From positions 1 to 63,381 of the forward strand of contig NZ_CAJULS010000001.1 of the NCBI RefSeq assembly GCF_910587525.1: 63,381 nt of DNA, given 5' to 3'. The notes below the pieces were generated by a model. That model was not told the DNA's origin. It made no database searches and saw only the letters and a program-made list of their open reading frames with translations. The DNA comes from an uncultured Oscillibacter sp. Lineage in GTDB: Bacteria > Bacillota > Clostridia > Oscillospirales > Oscillospiraceae. Positions within the stretch are counted from its first letter, which is position 1; the number at the start of each line of letters is the position of its first letter. A program made the translations under genes and the position numbers. Below, piece by piece: positions 36,372 to 44,824 of this stretch.

Positions 36372-36551
36372 ATGTGCTTGACTGCTTTTCTGATTCCCGC
36401 CGGACTGGCGCTGTTCATCCTGGCCGCGGTCCTGCTGGTACAGGGGATACGGCACAATCACAGGGGAAAGATGTTCTCCTCCGTAGGAATTCTGGCGATT
36501 TTGGCGGCCGGGTGCGCGGTGATGATGGAGTTCATCACCCGGCCGCTGTGA
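36372..36551 (+). CDS. Small two-helix membrane protein (59 residues)
   Basis: ATG at 36372 behind a near-perfect AAGGAGGTG with 8-base spacing. The product has two hydrophobic segments (about 4-24, LTAFLIPAGLALFILAAVLL, and about 37-52, VGILAILAAGCAVMME) separated by a basic loop (RHNHRGK). It is the first gene of a four-gene operon, and the next start is 14 bases after the stop. No family is recognised. Too short for routine gene calls but well supported by its signals. Confidence 0.75.
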   Translation: MCLTAFLIPAGLALFILAAVLLVQGIRHNHRGKMFSSVGILAILAAGCAVMMEFITRPL

Positions 36552-36565
36552 GAGGAGGATGCTTT

Positions 36566-37117
36566 GTGGAAAGGATTCCGGTACAGAAACTTGCGAAAGT
36601 GCTGTACGTTCTGGTACTGATCGCCCTGGCGTGCAACATCATTGCCGTGTATCTGGTGCCCGCTGTTGTTCTGGTGGGCGGCACCCAGAGGTTTGTGGCG
36701 CACCCGGAGTGGTGGGGCGGGCTGCAGGGGGCCACCGCAGCCTGGACCCACGGCTGGATTTGGTTCAGCGGCCACGAGTGGGCTTTGACTCTGTTTCTCG
36801 TCTTTGCCGGCGCCAATACCGCCGTCATCCTCTGGCAGGCCCGCCGGGTGCTGAAAACCGTTCTGGCTGGGACCCCTTTTGCGTCAGAGAATGCCGTCAG
36901 CCTCCGGCGGGCCGCCGTGTGCTGCTTCCTCATTGCCGCCGCGGCCCTGGCCCGGGTCATTTTCAGCGTCTGCTGCTACCGCTCTCCCCTACCCCTGGCC
37001 ACCTACAATGCCCTGTTCGTCCCCATGTTCGCCATGGCAGGCCTCCTATGCCTGGTTATGTCCGCCCTCTTCCGCCAGGCGGCGGAGATGAAGGCGGAAA
37101 ACGACCTGACGATTTGA
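36566..37117 (+). CDS. DUF2975 membrane protein
   Basis: 183 residues with a GTG start at 36566 behind AGAGGAGG. Four membrane helices, and the family pattern GTPFASENAVSLRRAAVCC in the loop before helix 3. DUF2975 proteins are regularly paired with a small Cro/YozG-like repressor, as here (8 bases to the next gene). Function is unknown; regulation of or by the partner has been suggested only from this pairing. Confidence 0.9.
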   Translation: MERIPVQKLAKVLYVLVLIALACNIIAVYLVPAVVLVGGTQRFVAHPEWWGGLQGATAAWTHGWIWFSGHEWALTLFLVFAGANTAVILWQARRVLKTVLAGTPFASENAVSLRRAAVCCFLIAAAALARVIFSVCCYRSPLPLATYNALFVPMFAMAGLLCLVMSALFRQAAEMKAENDLTI

Positions 37118-37125
37118 GGTGGGCC

Positions 37126-37347
37126 ATGATCGTGGTGAATTTGGATGTGATGATGGCCAAGCGGAAAATAACCCTCTCCCAGCTGTCGGAGAAGGTAGAC
37201 GTGACGCTGGCCAACCTCTCGATTTTGAAAAACAACAAGGCCAAGGCGGTGCGTTTTTCCACCCTGGAGGCCATTTGCGCCGCCCTGGACTGCCAGCCGG
37301 GGGACATTCTGGAATTCGTGCCGGACCGGGAGCCCGGTCAATCATGA
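37126..37347 (+). CDS. Cro/CI-type (YozG-like) HTH regulator
   Basis: 73 residues, a minimal helix-turn-helix protein: MAKRKITLSQLSEKVDVTLANLSILKN covers helices 1-3, and the C-terminus ends LDCQPGDILEF, the hallmark of the YozG/YdaS-like group. The start at 37126 has GAGGTGGG upstream. It probably binds the palindrome at 36307-36320 and controls its own operon (inference). Confidence 0.93.
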   Translation: MIVVNLDVMMAKRKITLSQLSEKVDVTLANLSILKNNKAKAVRFSTLEAICAALDCQPGDILEFVPDREPGQS

Positions 37348-37395
37348 GACTTTTGCTGTCCGCAGATAACAGACAGCCCGAACAGGAGAATTGAT

Positions 37396-38916
37396 ATGGA
37401 TCAGATGAAAAACGCCCTCATTCCGGAGGGTACGGCGAAGCCTGCCCAAAAGGCCCCCAGAATCTACAAGACCACCGCTCTCAGCCGCCTCATTCTGGCC
37501 GCGTCCCTGGCCCTGTGTCTCCTGCTGGTGAACGCCGCCACCTGGCCCTGGGGTATGGGAAACACCGTCACCGTCTTTGCCTGGTACGCCCTCCTCCTGC
37601 CCGCCATGGGCCGGGAGGCCCTGCTCCGCCGCCGGGAGAGCAGGGTCCTGCTGGCATACAACCTGCTGCTGGCCGCCTCCTTCGCCCTGACCTCCAATCC
37701 CTGGTTCCGGCTCTGGAATTTCCTGGCCCTGGTGCTGCTGGTCCCCATCCACACCGCCTCCCTGGCCTTCGGGGACCTGCTGCCCTGGTGGCGGCCCGCC
37801 ATGGTGGGGGAGCGGCTGGGACTGCTGTGCCGCGGCGCCTTCTGCCACCTGGGCGCGGCGCCCGCGGCCATCTCCGCGGGGCGGGAGAAAAAAAGTCTGA
37901 GCCTCACGGTGGTGCTGGGCGCCGCCGCCGCGTTGGCGCTGGTGTCCGCCCTGCTACCGGTGCTGGCCTCCGCAGACGCCCTGTTTGCCGCTGCCACCCA
38001 AGGGCTGGTGGAGTTCATCCGCCTTCACTTCGCCCGGGAGCTCTGGAAACTCTTCTGGGCCCTGGCGCTGACGCCCTTTTTGTTCGGGCTCCTGTACTGC
38101 CTCCGCCACGTGCCGGTCCAGACCAAGGCCCGCACGCTCTACACCGTGGACAGCGCCCTCTTTGCCATTATCCTGGGGGCCCTGGACGTGCTGTACCTGC
38201 TGTTTCTGGCGGTGCAGTCCGCTGGGCTCTTCGGCGGACCGGAGTACCTGGCCCAGCGGGGTATCTCCTACGCCGACTGGGCCCGCAACGGCTTTTTCCA
38301 GATGGTGGGCGTCACCATCCTCAATCTGGCGGCGGTCATGGCGTCCCTGACCTTCTCCCAGCAGGAGAGCCGGGGCTGGCGGGCCGTCCAGGGACTGTCC
38401 GCAGCGCTGGTGGGGGAGAGTTTGATTCTTCTTGCCTCCGCCGCCTGGCGGATGACACTGTACGTCTCCGCCTACGGCCTCAGCTTCAAGCGCTTCATGA
38501 CCTACTGGGGCATGGTGATGATGGCGCTGTTCCTGCTCTCGGCCCTGGAGAAAACCCGGAGGCCGGACCGCTCCTTCTGCCGCCGGGCCCTTCCCCTGGC
38601 CCTGGCGGGGTGGCTGGCAATCAACTGCATTCCCGTGGACTATCTGGTGGCGAAAAACCAAGTGGACCGGTATCTCTCAGGGGAGAGCCCCATTCTCAGC
38701 GTCCACTATCTGGCCTACGCTCTGTCCTATGACACCTTCTCCCAGCTGGAACGGCTGGACCCTGCGCTGCCCTTGGCAATCTGCGAGGGAGATTGGTGGA
38801 GCAGGCAGCATACGGCGGGCAGTCTGGTGGAGAAGCGGCGCGCGGCGGCCCAAGAGGACTGCGCCGACTGGCGCAGCTGGAACCTCTCCGCCTGTCTCGC
38901 CGCCGGAAGGAACTGA
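37396..38916 (+). CDS. DUF4173 (DUF4153-like) polytopic membrane protein
   Basis: 506 residues with about ten to twelve membrane helices. The pattern ISYADWARNGFFQMVGVTILNL near residue 300 is the DUF4173 signature, and the C-terminus is soluble and Trp-rich. ATG at 37396 behind AGGAG. It is commonly found after DUF2975 and HTH genes in Clostridia. Function unknown; a membrane stress or sensing role is speculation. Confidence 0.88.
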   Translation: MDQMKNALIPEGTAKPAQKAPRIYKTTALSRLILAASLALCLLLVNAATWPWGMGNTVTVFAWYALLLPAMGREALLRRRESRVLLAYNLLLAASFALTSNPWFRLWNFLALVLLVPIHTASLAFGDLLPWWRPAMVGERLGLLCRGAFCHLGAAPAAISAGREKKSLSLTVVLGAAAALALVSALLPVLASADALFAAATQGLVEFIRLHFARELWKLFWALALTPFLFGLLYCLRHVPVQTKARTLYTVDSALFAIILGALDVLYLLFLAVQSAGLFGGPEYLAQRGISYADWARNGFFQMVGVTILNLAAVMASLTFSQQESRGWRAVQGLSAALVGESLILLASAAWRMTLYVSAYGLSFKRFMTYWGMVMMALFLLSALEKTRRPDRSFCRRALPLALAGWLAINCIPVDYLVAKNQVDRYLSGESPILSVHYLAYALSYDTFSQLERLDPALPLAICEGDWWSRQHTAGSLVEKRRAAAQEDCADWRSWNLSACLAAGRN

Positions 38917-38934
38917 TCCTCCCGGTCACAGAAA

Positions 38935-38967
38935 AGGAAAGGCCCGCTCTCTGAGCGGGCCTTTCCT
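38935..38967. terminator. Bidirectional terminator
   Basis: Perfect 15-bp stem AGGAAAGGCCCGCTC with loop TCT, between the convergent DUF4173 and SGNH hydrolase genes. Confidence 0.75.
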
Positions 38968-38987
38968 AAAGTCCTGGCTTCTGACTC

Positions 38988-39839
38988 CTAATCCCCCACG
39001 CTGTGGGTCCGCAGATAGTCCAGCCAAATTCTGCACCCCGCCGGATTCAAATGCACGCCGTCGAAGTTCAGGTCCTTGGGCAAACACCCGTCTTCCCCGG
39101 TCAGCACCTCCGTCACATCCACCAGGGAGCACGCCTTCTCCTCCGCCAGGGCCCGGATAACCCCATTGTAGACGCCGATACGCTCGTTGTTCACATAGCT
39201 TCCCTTGGCGTCCTGCTTGGCGCTGACCGGCAGGATGGTCTGGAGAACAATTTCCGCGTCCGGATGGTCCTCCCGGATGCGGTCGATGACCCTGGCGTAC
39301 TGGTCGTGGAAGGTCTCCTTTCTGCTCCAGCCCAGCTCGTTGATTCCCAGCATCAGATACACCTTGCCGCACTCAATTTCTGTCAAAGCGTCCAGCAGGG
39401 GGACCTTCTCCTTTCCGCCGGCAGGCCAGACCTTCTTGGTGAACACGGACTCCACCGTGGCCCCCACGCCGTAGAGATAGGTGCCGGTCTTCAATCCGCT
39501 GTAAAGGTGGAACCCCTCTGTGCGGGAGTCCCCCAGAAAGACGGCGTCCTCAAAATATGTATCGTCCACGGCCTCGCTCTCTGGCACCGGGGCAAAGGGC
39601 TCTTCCAAAACCGCTGCGGCCGTTTTAAGCTGCACCTGTTTTACCGCCGCGGCAGCATCCCGTTTTGTGTCTCCGGCCAGGCGAACAATTGCCGCAGCTT
39701 CTCTTGCCTTTTCCGGAAGCGGCTCTCGGGCGGCGCCCGCCGGCCCCGCCGGCGTCAGCAGCTCCGCGGACACCACCAGCATCACCAAAACTGCCGGCGT
39801 CCTCTTCCAATTTCGTTTTTTTCCCCGTTTTCCTGCCAT
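38988..39839 (-). CDS. Exported SGNH/GDSL-type hydrolase
   Basis: 283 residues from the ATG at 39839 (GGGAGCGGGGAG upstream). A basic N-terminus and hydrophobic segment (about 13-35) form a signal peptide or anchor. The hydrolase core has the nucleophile Ser in FLGDSRTEGF, block LMLGINELGW, and the Asp/His pair in NFDGVHLNPAG. Secreted SGNH proteins often deacylate cell-wall or surface polysaccharides. The exact substrate is unknown. Spo0A-like boxes overlap its promoter. Confidence 0.9.
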   Translation of the reverse strand: MAGKRGKKRNWKRTPAVLVMLVVSAELLTPAGPAGAAREPLPEKAREAAAIVRLAGDTKRDAAAAVKQVQLKTAAAVLEEPFAPVPESEAVDDTYFEDAVFLGDSRTEGFHLYSGLKTGTYLYGVGATVESVFTKKVWPAGGKEKVPLLDALTEIECGKVYLMLGINELGWSRKETFHDQYARVIDRIREDHPDAEIVLQTILPVSAKQDAKGSYVNNERIGVYNGVIRALAEEKACSLVDVTEVLTGEDGCLPKDLNFDGVHLNPAGCRIWLDYLRTHSVGD

Positions 39840-39891
39840 GTGACTCCCCGCTCCCACTCTGTGATTTTTCCGCCGCTCTTATGCGCTTTTT

Positions 39892-39922
39892 ATTATACAT
39901 CATTTTGTCGGAAAATGTCGAA
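39892..39922 (-). promoter_or_regulatory. Promoter of the SGNH hydrolase gene overlapped by Spo0A-like boxes
   Basis: TCGACA, 18 bases, TATAAT on the minus strand (39892-39921). TGTCGAA at 39916-39922 covers the -35, and a second near-match TGTCGGA lies exactly 10 bp away (39906-39912). Confidence 0.55.
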
Positions 39923-40012
39923 ACAAATCAATAAAATTTTGATGACAAATTCTTTACAATTCTTACAAAATACAGGGAGTTTTTTACCGGTTCCTGCTGT
40001 GGCAGGACAAAA

Positions 40013-40043
40013 AGCGCCCGCGGACGGTCCGTCCGCGGGCGCT
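40013..40043 (-). terminator. Terminator of the nucleotidyltransferase gene
   Basis: Perfect 14-bp stem AGCGCCCGCGGACG with loop GTC, followed by TTTTT on the minus strand. Confidence 0.85.
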
Positions 40044-40136
40044 CAGAATTCAGAAGCTGCTTTCACAGGCGTTGAACACCGTCTGAACGGGGATTTCCGC
40101 GCCCATCCAGCATTCCCCACCTGTGAATACAGCTTC

Positions 40137-41054
40137 TTATTTCCTCAGATTCTCCGGGTAGGCTCCCGCCCGGTGGAGTTTCCTCAGTTCCTCCGCCACA
40201 GTCTCCCGGTCCTCCCGGTAGGTCATGCCAAACCACTTGTCCGCAGACCGGAGGACCGAGACCTCCAGCTCGTTTGTCCTCAACAGGTCGTCTACCATGA
40301 TGGGCAAAAGGCACTCCGATTTCGGGTCCTGTCCCCCCTCCCCATGCAGAAAAGCGGCAAAATAACGCTCCAACACCGGAAAGATGGAGGGCATGAAGCC
40401 CCAGTAATTCATGGACACCGGGGACTGGGGGTCCAGAGGACAATCCGCTGTCAGATCCCGCAGGGTCCCGTCGGGATAGAGCTGGATTTTCTTCGTCTCC
40501 CGGACGGAGCGCAGCTGCCCGTCCTCCACCGTACAAATACCCCGGGAGACAGTGCCGTGGAGACTGGCTGTGTTTTTCAGCAGATATCCCACCATGGCGG
40601 CCTTCCTCTCCGCCGGGAGGCGCTTGAGCTCTCCATACATCGCCCGGTAAGCGTCGATGCCGTAGTAGTCGTCAGCGTTGATGACACAGCAGGGCTCATG
40701 GACCACGTCCGCGGCGCACAGCAGGGCGTGAACGGTGCCAAAGGGCTTGGTCCGCTCCGGCGGGAGCCGGTAAAAATCCGGCAGGGATGTAAAATCCTGG
40801 AAAGCATAAGCCACCTCCACAGGGCTTCCGTCCCCGGAGGTCCTCCTCTCCAAATAATCTCCGCATAGGCGGCGCACCAGACCCTCCATCTCCGGTTTGA
40901 TGATAAATACCACCTTATTGAATCCCGCCCGCAGCGCATCGTAAATGGAGTACTCCATCAAAATCTCCCCATTGGGGCCAATGCCGTCCACCTGCTTGCT
41001 GCCGCCATAGCGGGACCCCAGACCCGCCGCCATGATGATCAGGGAAACCTTCAT
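40137..41054 (-). CDS. Sugar-phosphate nucleotidyltransferase-like protein
   Basis: 305 residues from the ATG at 41054 (CGGAGG six bases upstream; an earlier in-frame ATG two codons away overlaps that site). The N-terminus MKVSLIIMAAGLGSRYGGSKQ is the nucleotide-binding loop of the NTP transferase fold, and INADDYYG is the metal-binding Asp region. It resembles GalU/RfbA-type enzymes but the substrate cannot be fixed from sequence alone. Single gene with its own promoter and terminator. Confidence 0.87.
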   Translation of the reverse strand: MKVSLIIMAAGLGSRYGGSKQVDGIGPNGEILMEYSIYDALRAGFNKVVFIIKPEMEGLVRRLCGDYLERRTSGDGSPVEVAYAFQDFTSLPDFYRLPPERTKPFGTVHALLCAADVVHEPCCVINADDYYGIDAYRAMYGELKRLPAERKAAMVGYLLKNTASLHGTVSRGICTVEDGQLRSVRETKKIQLYPDGTLRDLTADCPLDPQSPVSMNYWGFMPSIFPVLERYFAAFLHGEGGQDPKSECLLPIMVDDLLRTNELEVSVLRSADKWFGMTYREDRETVAEELRKLHRAGAYPENLRK

Positions 41055-41131
41055 AAACATCCTCCGTACCCGGTCCGCCGCCTCAGACCACAGTGCGCAA
41101 ACCGGCCTTTTGTACATAAGATCGCAGAATT

Positions 41132-41160
41132 ACTATACCCCATCCTTCCCGGCTTTTCAA
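41132..41160 (-). promoter_or_regulatory. Promoter of the nucleotidyltransferase gene
   Basis: TTGAAA, 17 bases, TATAGT on the minus strand. Confidence 0.6.
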
Positions 41161-41166
41161 CCACCC

Positions 41167-41194
41167 TTGACTTTTTCTTTGGAAGATTTATAAT
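41167..41194 (+). promoter_or_regulatory. Promoter of the zinc uptake operon
   Basis: TTGACT, 16 bases, TATAAT, with a Fur-family box 14 bases downstream. Confidence 0.7.
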
Positions 41195-41208
41195 GGGGAA
41201 TGCAAAAC

Positions 41209-41223
41209 TGAGAATAATTTTCA
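41209..41223. promoter_or_regulatory. Fur/Zur box
   Basis: TGAGAAT-A-ATTTTCA, a 7-1-7 inverted repeat close to the Fur-family consensus TGATAAT-N-ATTATCA. It lies just downstream of the promoter and 15 bases before the regulator gene, so autorepression by Zur is likely. Confidence 0.75.
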
Positions 41224-41238
41224 AATTGGAGATGCCAT

Positions 41239-41652
41239 ATGCCATACAACACGAGACAAAGACAGGCCGTCCTCCACTGTCTGGAGGAACGGCCGGAGGA
41301 GGCTCTCTCCGCCTGTGAGATCGCGGAGACCCTGCGGCAGGACCAGTGCCCGGTGGGGCTGGCCACCGTGTACCGCCAGCTGGAACGGCTGGAGAAGACG
41401 GGCCGTGTCCACCGGATAGACACCGGAGAGGGCGCGCTGTACCAATTCTGCGTCCACGGCGGCGCCCGGGCCTGCTTTTTGCTCCGGTGCGAACACTGCG
41501 GCCGCATGGTCCATCTGGACTGCTCCCATCTGGAGGAGCTCTGCCGCCATCTGGCGGCAGACCACCGTTTCCGTATGGACCCCCGCCGGACCATTTTGAC
41601 GGGGCTCTGCAGCGCCTGTGACGGAGAGGAGGTGCCCTATGGAACGGCCTGA
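41239..41652 (+). CDS. zur: Fur-family regulator, probably Zur
   Basis: 137 residues. Winged helix with recognition region VGLATVYRQLERLEKTGRVHRI, followed by the metal-binding C-terminal domain with structural zinc pairs CEHC and CSAC and a His-rich centre (HLDCSHLEEL). It overlaps znuC by 14 bases. The zinc role is inferred from the coupled ABC genes; Fur or PerR would usually stand elsewhere. Confidence 0.88.
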   Translation: MPYNTRQRQAVLHCLEERPEEALSACEIAETLRQDQCPVGLATVYRQLERLEKTGRVHRIDTGEGALYQFCVHGGARACFLLRCEHCGRMVHLDCSHLEELCRHLAADHRFRMDPRRTILTGLCSACDGEEVPYGTA

Positions 41653-42352
41653 ACTGCTGGCCTGCCGGGACGTGTCCCTGGGCTATGAGGGGCAAAACGT
41701 CCTGACCCATCTGGATCTCTCCATCCGGGCGGGGGACTATCTCTGCATTGTGGGGGACAACGGCTCCGGAAAGTCCACGCTGCTGCGGGGCCTGCTGGGC
41801 CTGCTGACCCCTCAATCCGGCAAGATCTGGCGGGCGCCGGAGCTGCGGCGGGGGGCCATCGGCTACCTGCCCCAGCAGACCCGGGCCCAGCGGGACTTTC
41901 CCGCCACAGTGTACGAGGTGGTGCTCTCCGGCTGTCTCAACCAGCGGGGAACCCATTTTTTCTACTCCGGCGCCCAAAAATCGGCAGCACTGATGAATAT
42001 GGGGAAGCTGGGCGTCCTGGAGCTGAAGGACGAGAGTTACCGCAGCCTCTCCGGCGGCCAACAGCAGCGGGTCCTGCTGGCCCGGGCGCTGTGCGCCGCC
42101 GGCCGCCTGCTGATTCTGGACGAGCCCATCACCGGCCTGGACCCTGCCGCCGCCCAGGATCTGTATAAGACGCTGGCCTACCTCAACGAAAAAGAGGGCA
42201 TGGCTGTGGTCATGGTGACCCACGACCTGCGGCCCGCCCTGCGTCAGGCCCGTACCGTGCTCCATATCGGCCGCGGCAGTCTGTTCTACGGCACCGCGGC
42301 GGAATATCTGGCCTCCCCCCAGGGGCGGCGCTTTCAGGAGGTGGAGCCATGA
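41639..42352 (+). CDS. znuC: Zinc/metal ABC transporter ATP-binding protein
   Basis: 237 residues from the ATG at 41639 (GAGGAGG upstream, inside the zur 3' end). Walker A VGDNGSGKSTLL, Q-loop region LPQQ, signature LSGGQQQRV, Walker B LLILDEPITGLD. It supplies energy for metal import with the membrane partner encoded next (4-base overlap). Manganese cannot be excluded from the ATPase alone; the Zur neighbour favours zinc. Confidence 0.92.
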   Translation: MERPELLACRDVSLGYEGQNVLTHLDLSIRAGDYLCIVGDNGSGKSTLLRGLLGLLTPQSGKIWRAPELRRGAIGYLPQQTRAQRDFPATVYEVVLSGCLNQRGTHFFYSGAQKSAALMNMGKLGVLELKDESYRSLSGGQQQRVLLARALCAAGRLLILDEPITGLDPAAAQDLYKTLAYLNEKEGMAVVMVTHDLRPALRQARTVLHIGRGSLFYGTAAEYLASPQGRRFQEVEP

Positions 42353-43158
42353 GCCTGCTCCAGATGTTATCCTTCCCCTTCATGCAGCGGGCGCTGATCG
42401 CCGGGGTACTGGTGTCGCTGTGCTGCGCTCTGCTTGGGGTATCCCTTGTGTTAAAACGGTACTCTATGATCGGCGACGGGCTGAGTCATGTCTCCTTCGG
42501 AGCCCTGGCCATTGCCGTGGCCCTGGGCTTTACGCCGCTGTATTTCTCCATTCCCGTGGTGGTGCTGGCTGCCTTCTTCCTGCTGCGCATGGCGGGCAAT
42601 CCCCGCTGGAACAGCGACGCGGCCATCGCCGCCGTCAGCGCCTCGTCTCTGGCCGTCGGAATCATGGTCATCTCCCGCACCACCGGCATGACCACCGATG
42701 TGGACAACTATATGTTTGGCAGCGTCCTGGCCATGTCCCGAGCGGATGTGGCGCTGTCCGTCCTGGTGTCGATTGCGGTGCTGAGCCTGTTCGTGCTGTT
42801 CTACCACAAACTGTTCGCCGTCACCTTTGACGAGAGCTTCTCCCGGGCCGCGGGGCTGAACGTGGACCGCTACAACACATTGCTGGCCGTTCTCACTGCG
42901 TTGACCATCGTGCTGGGCATGCGGATGATGGGGGCCATGCTGATCTCCTCCCTGATCATCTTCCCCGCCCTGACGGCCATGCGGCTCTTCAAGAGCTTCC
43001 GCGGCGTGATCCTCTGCGCCGCCGTCACCTCAGTGTCCTGCTTCTGCACCGGACTAACGGTGTCCTTTGTCTGTTCCACCCCGGTGGGCGCCACGGTGGT
43101 GTGCGCCAATCTAGCGCTGTTTTTGATCTCCTGCGCCGTCAGCGCCCTGCGGCGCTGA
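42349..43158 (+). CDS. znuB: Zinc/metal ABC transporter permease
   Basis: 269 residues, about eight membrane helices, of the ABC-3 family: GDGLSHVSFGALAIA near residue 45 is the family motif, and MMGAMLISSLIIFPALTAM near 190-208 is also typical. It ends the operon; no substrate-binding ZnuA gene follows. A 9-bp hairpin (43138-43146 with 43151-43159) overlaps the stop codon without a T-run. Confidence 0.93.
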   Translation: MSLLQMLSFPFMQRALIAGVLVSLCCALLGVSLVLKRYSMIGDGLSHVSFGALAIAVALGFTPLYFSIPVVVLAAFFLLRMAGNPRWNSDAAIAAVSASSLAVGIMVISRTTGMTTDVDNYMFGSVLAMSRADVALSVLVSIAVLSLFVLFYHKLFAVTFDESFSRAAGLNVDRYNTLLAVLTALTIVLGMRMMGAMLISSLIIFPALTAMRLFKSFRGVILCAAVTSVSCFCTGLTVSFVCSTPVGATVVCANLALFLISCAVSALRR

Positions 43159-43265
43159 CGGCGTGCGAGAAACCCGGTTTCATAACTCGCCGCCGGTCAA
43201 GAGGCAATCAAGGGTTCAGAATTTTACCTTCCCATCCGGCGCTACACCGATCCACGGCGATGGGC

Positions 43266-43825
43266 TTACTCGTCCCTGTCGGAAACGGCATATTCTAAAA
43301 TAACCGCGGACCATTTGTCTGGCAAAACAAACCATTCAAGCTCCTTATTTTGGCAGCAGGCTGTTTCCTGCTCCAGCCAGCAGCGGCAGGCAACCTCGTA
43401 TTGAAGAAAAATCCTTATGGCGCATAATCAGAGAGCAGTTTACCCAGTCTCCGCTATTTGGTGTCTGGACGCTGTCACCATTATACACTTCCAGCAAGAC
43501 GGCAATCATAACGGGGCCGTCCGCCTGGTCCGAAGTGCCCTCCCGCATTTTTAGAAATAACCGTGATAAAAGATACCATTTCTGCAGCAGGCGCTTCCAG
43601 GGTCACACCGTCCCGCATCCAAAGGCGGCTTTCTACCCCGCCGGAATAAAACTTGCGGGGAGCGGTATACAGGAACGTGCGGCCCTCGTCATCCACTATT
43701 TCATAGATGGCAAATCCACCGCCCTTGTCCACATCTGCGCCACATACGCCGATCTGCTCCCTGATGCCCCCCCGCAGGCGTCCAAACATATTGAGCGCCG
43801 TCACTGTAATAGTGGGCCTGTTCAT
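43266..43825 (-). pseudogene. Broken gene of unknown family
   Basis: Three minus-strand frames in series look coding. The first runs from about 43825 to 43540 (GADVDKGGGFAIYEIVDDEG, then TFLYTAPRKFYSGGVES). The second (43555-43400) has GPVMIAVLLEVYNGDS. The third (about 43415-43266) ends ELEWFVLPDKWSAVILEYAV and a stop. They join only with frameshifts, so a decayed gene is likely. No family is recognised. The 100 bases between znuB and this remnant show nothing else. Confidence 0.45.
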
Positions 43826-43940
43826 CCCAGCCGCCGCTCAACGGCGGGTCTGGGACATCATCCCCCGCCAGGATTGAGCCGGAGGACAAATGAGCCGGGG
43901 TCAATCTTACTCCGGGTTTGCTGGCAATCCAAAAATAATA

Positions 43941-44426
43941 TTATCCTTTTTTGTAAAACACAAATGTTAATTTGTTGTTGATGATCTCTGTTTTTCCTGT
44001 TTGATAATAGCCCATTTTCATAATAAATGGCAATTTTATTTATTCTTGTAAAATAGTATCTAACTCCCAGCCCGAACAGCCATGAATACTTTCAGCTAAC
44101 TGTAACGCCTTTTACGCATAGCCTTTATTCCTATATTTTTCCCTTGTGAAAATGGGGGATATCCTTTTGATCTTGCCTTCTTCCTTCTTGTCAACGACTC
44201 GTATAGCCCCTACCATTACACTATTTACCTCTATAAAAGTAATAATAAGTAAATGGTTGATCTAATCTCATTATTATCTTATCGATCTTTTCGGTTGCTG
44301 GACTCGTTTCTGTATCTTGATACTTCTCATATAAGCCTTGAAATGCCTTAACCTGCATTTTCCATAATTTCTCTGCGTCATCGCGTCATCAACACCTATT
44401 TTGATCAGATTCATTTCCATATCCAT
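43941..44426 (-). pseudogene. GNAT-family N-acetyltransferase pseudogene
   Basis: Read on the minus strand: MDMEMNLIKIGVDDA, then after a frameshift EKLWKMQVKAFQGLYEKYQD, then PFTYYYF, then after another frameshift EVNSVMVGAIRVVDKK and YRNKGYA followed by TAA where Gln is expected, and finally MGYYQTGKTEIINNK to a stop at 43941. The order and motifs (GAIRV, R-N-K-G-Y-A) are those of a GNAT enzyme. The first frameshift is an exact 8-bp duplication (GATGACGC twice), the second one extra T in a T-run. The gene is AT-rich against GC-rich surroundings, so it was probably acquired and then lost. Confidence 0.8.
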
Positions 44427-44760
44427 TCTCCAGATTCCAGTTTGTCACCTGATTATATTACGACCGATTCTTTATTTCGAGTTGCTGCTGATAAAATTGC
44501 TAATGCTTAGAACCATCAACACAAAAAGTAAAAGCGACTTATTTTATGGTGTGCAAAATCAAGTTGTTTCCACATAAGTATAGCAATTTACAGAATGGCC
44601 TTTAAGTAATTTTTGATAATATGATCAACATTGGAATAGCGTGGCAGCTGTCAATTGGGCAAAATGTTCCTGTGATACCTTACCTCACCCGAGCATCAGG
44701 AAAAGGGTCCCTGTTCTCCTCACACTTCCCCTGCCTGACCGAAGGGTCCACTCTTCTGAA
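44427..44760. other. AT-rich stretch without a recognisable gene
   Basis: It contains the 5' side of the GNAT remnant and no ORF with a ribosome site. Base composition returns to GC-rich near 44680. Nothing else is recognised. Confidence 0.4.
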
Positions 44761-44803
44761 AGGCGCCCTCACTCCGCCGCACAGCGGCGGAGTGAGGGCG
44801 CCT
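44761..44803 (-). terminator. Very strong hairpin terminator
   Basis: Perfect 20-bp stem starting AGGCGCCCTCACTCCGCCGC with loop ACA, followed by TTTC on the minus strand. It ends transcription from the gene at 44825-45430. Confidence 0.75.
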
Positions 44804-44824
44804 GTTCCTTCGGGGCGGACATTG

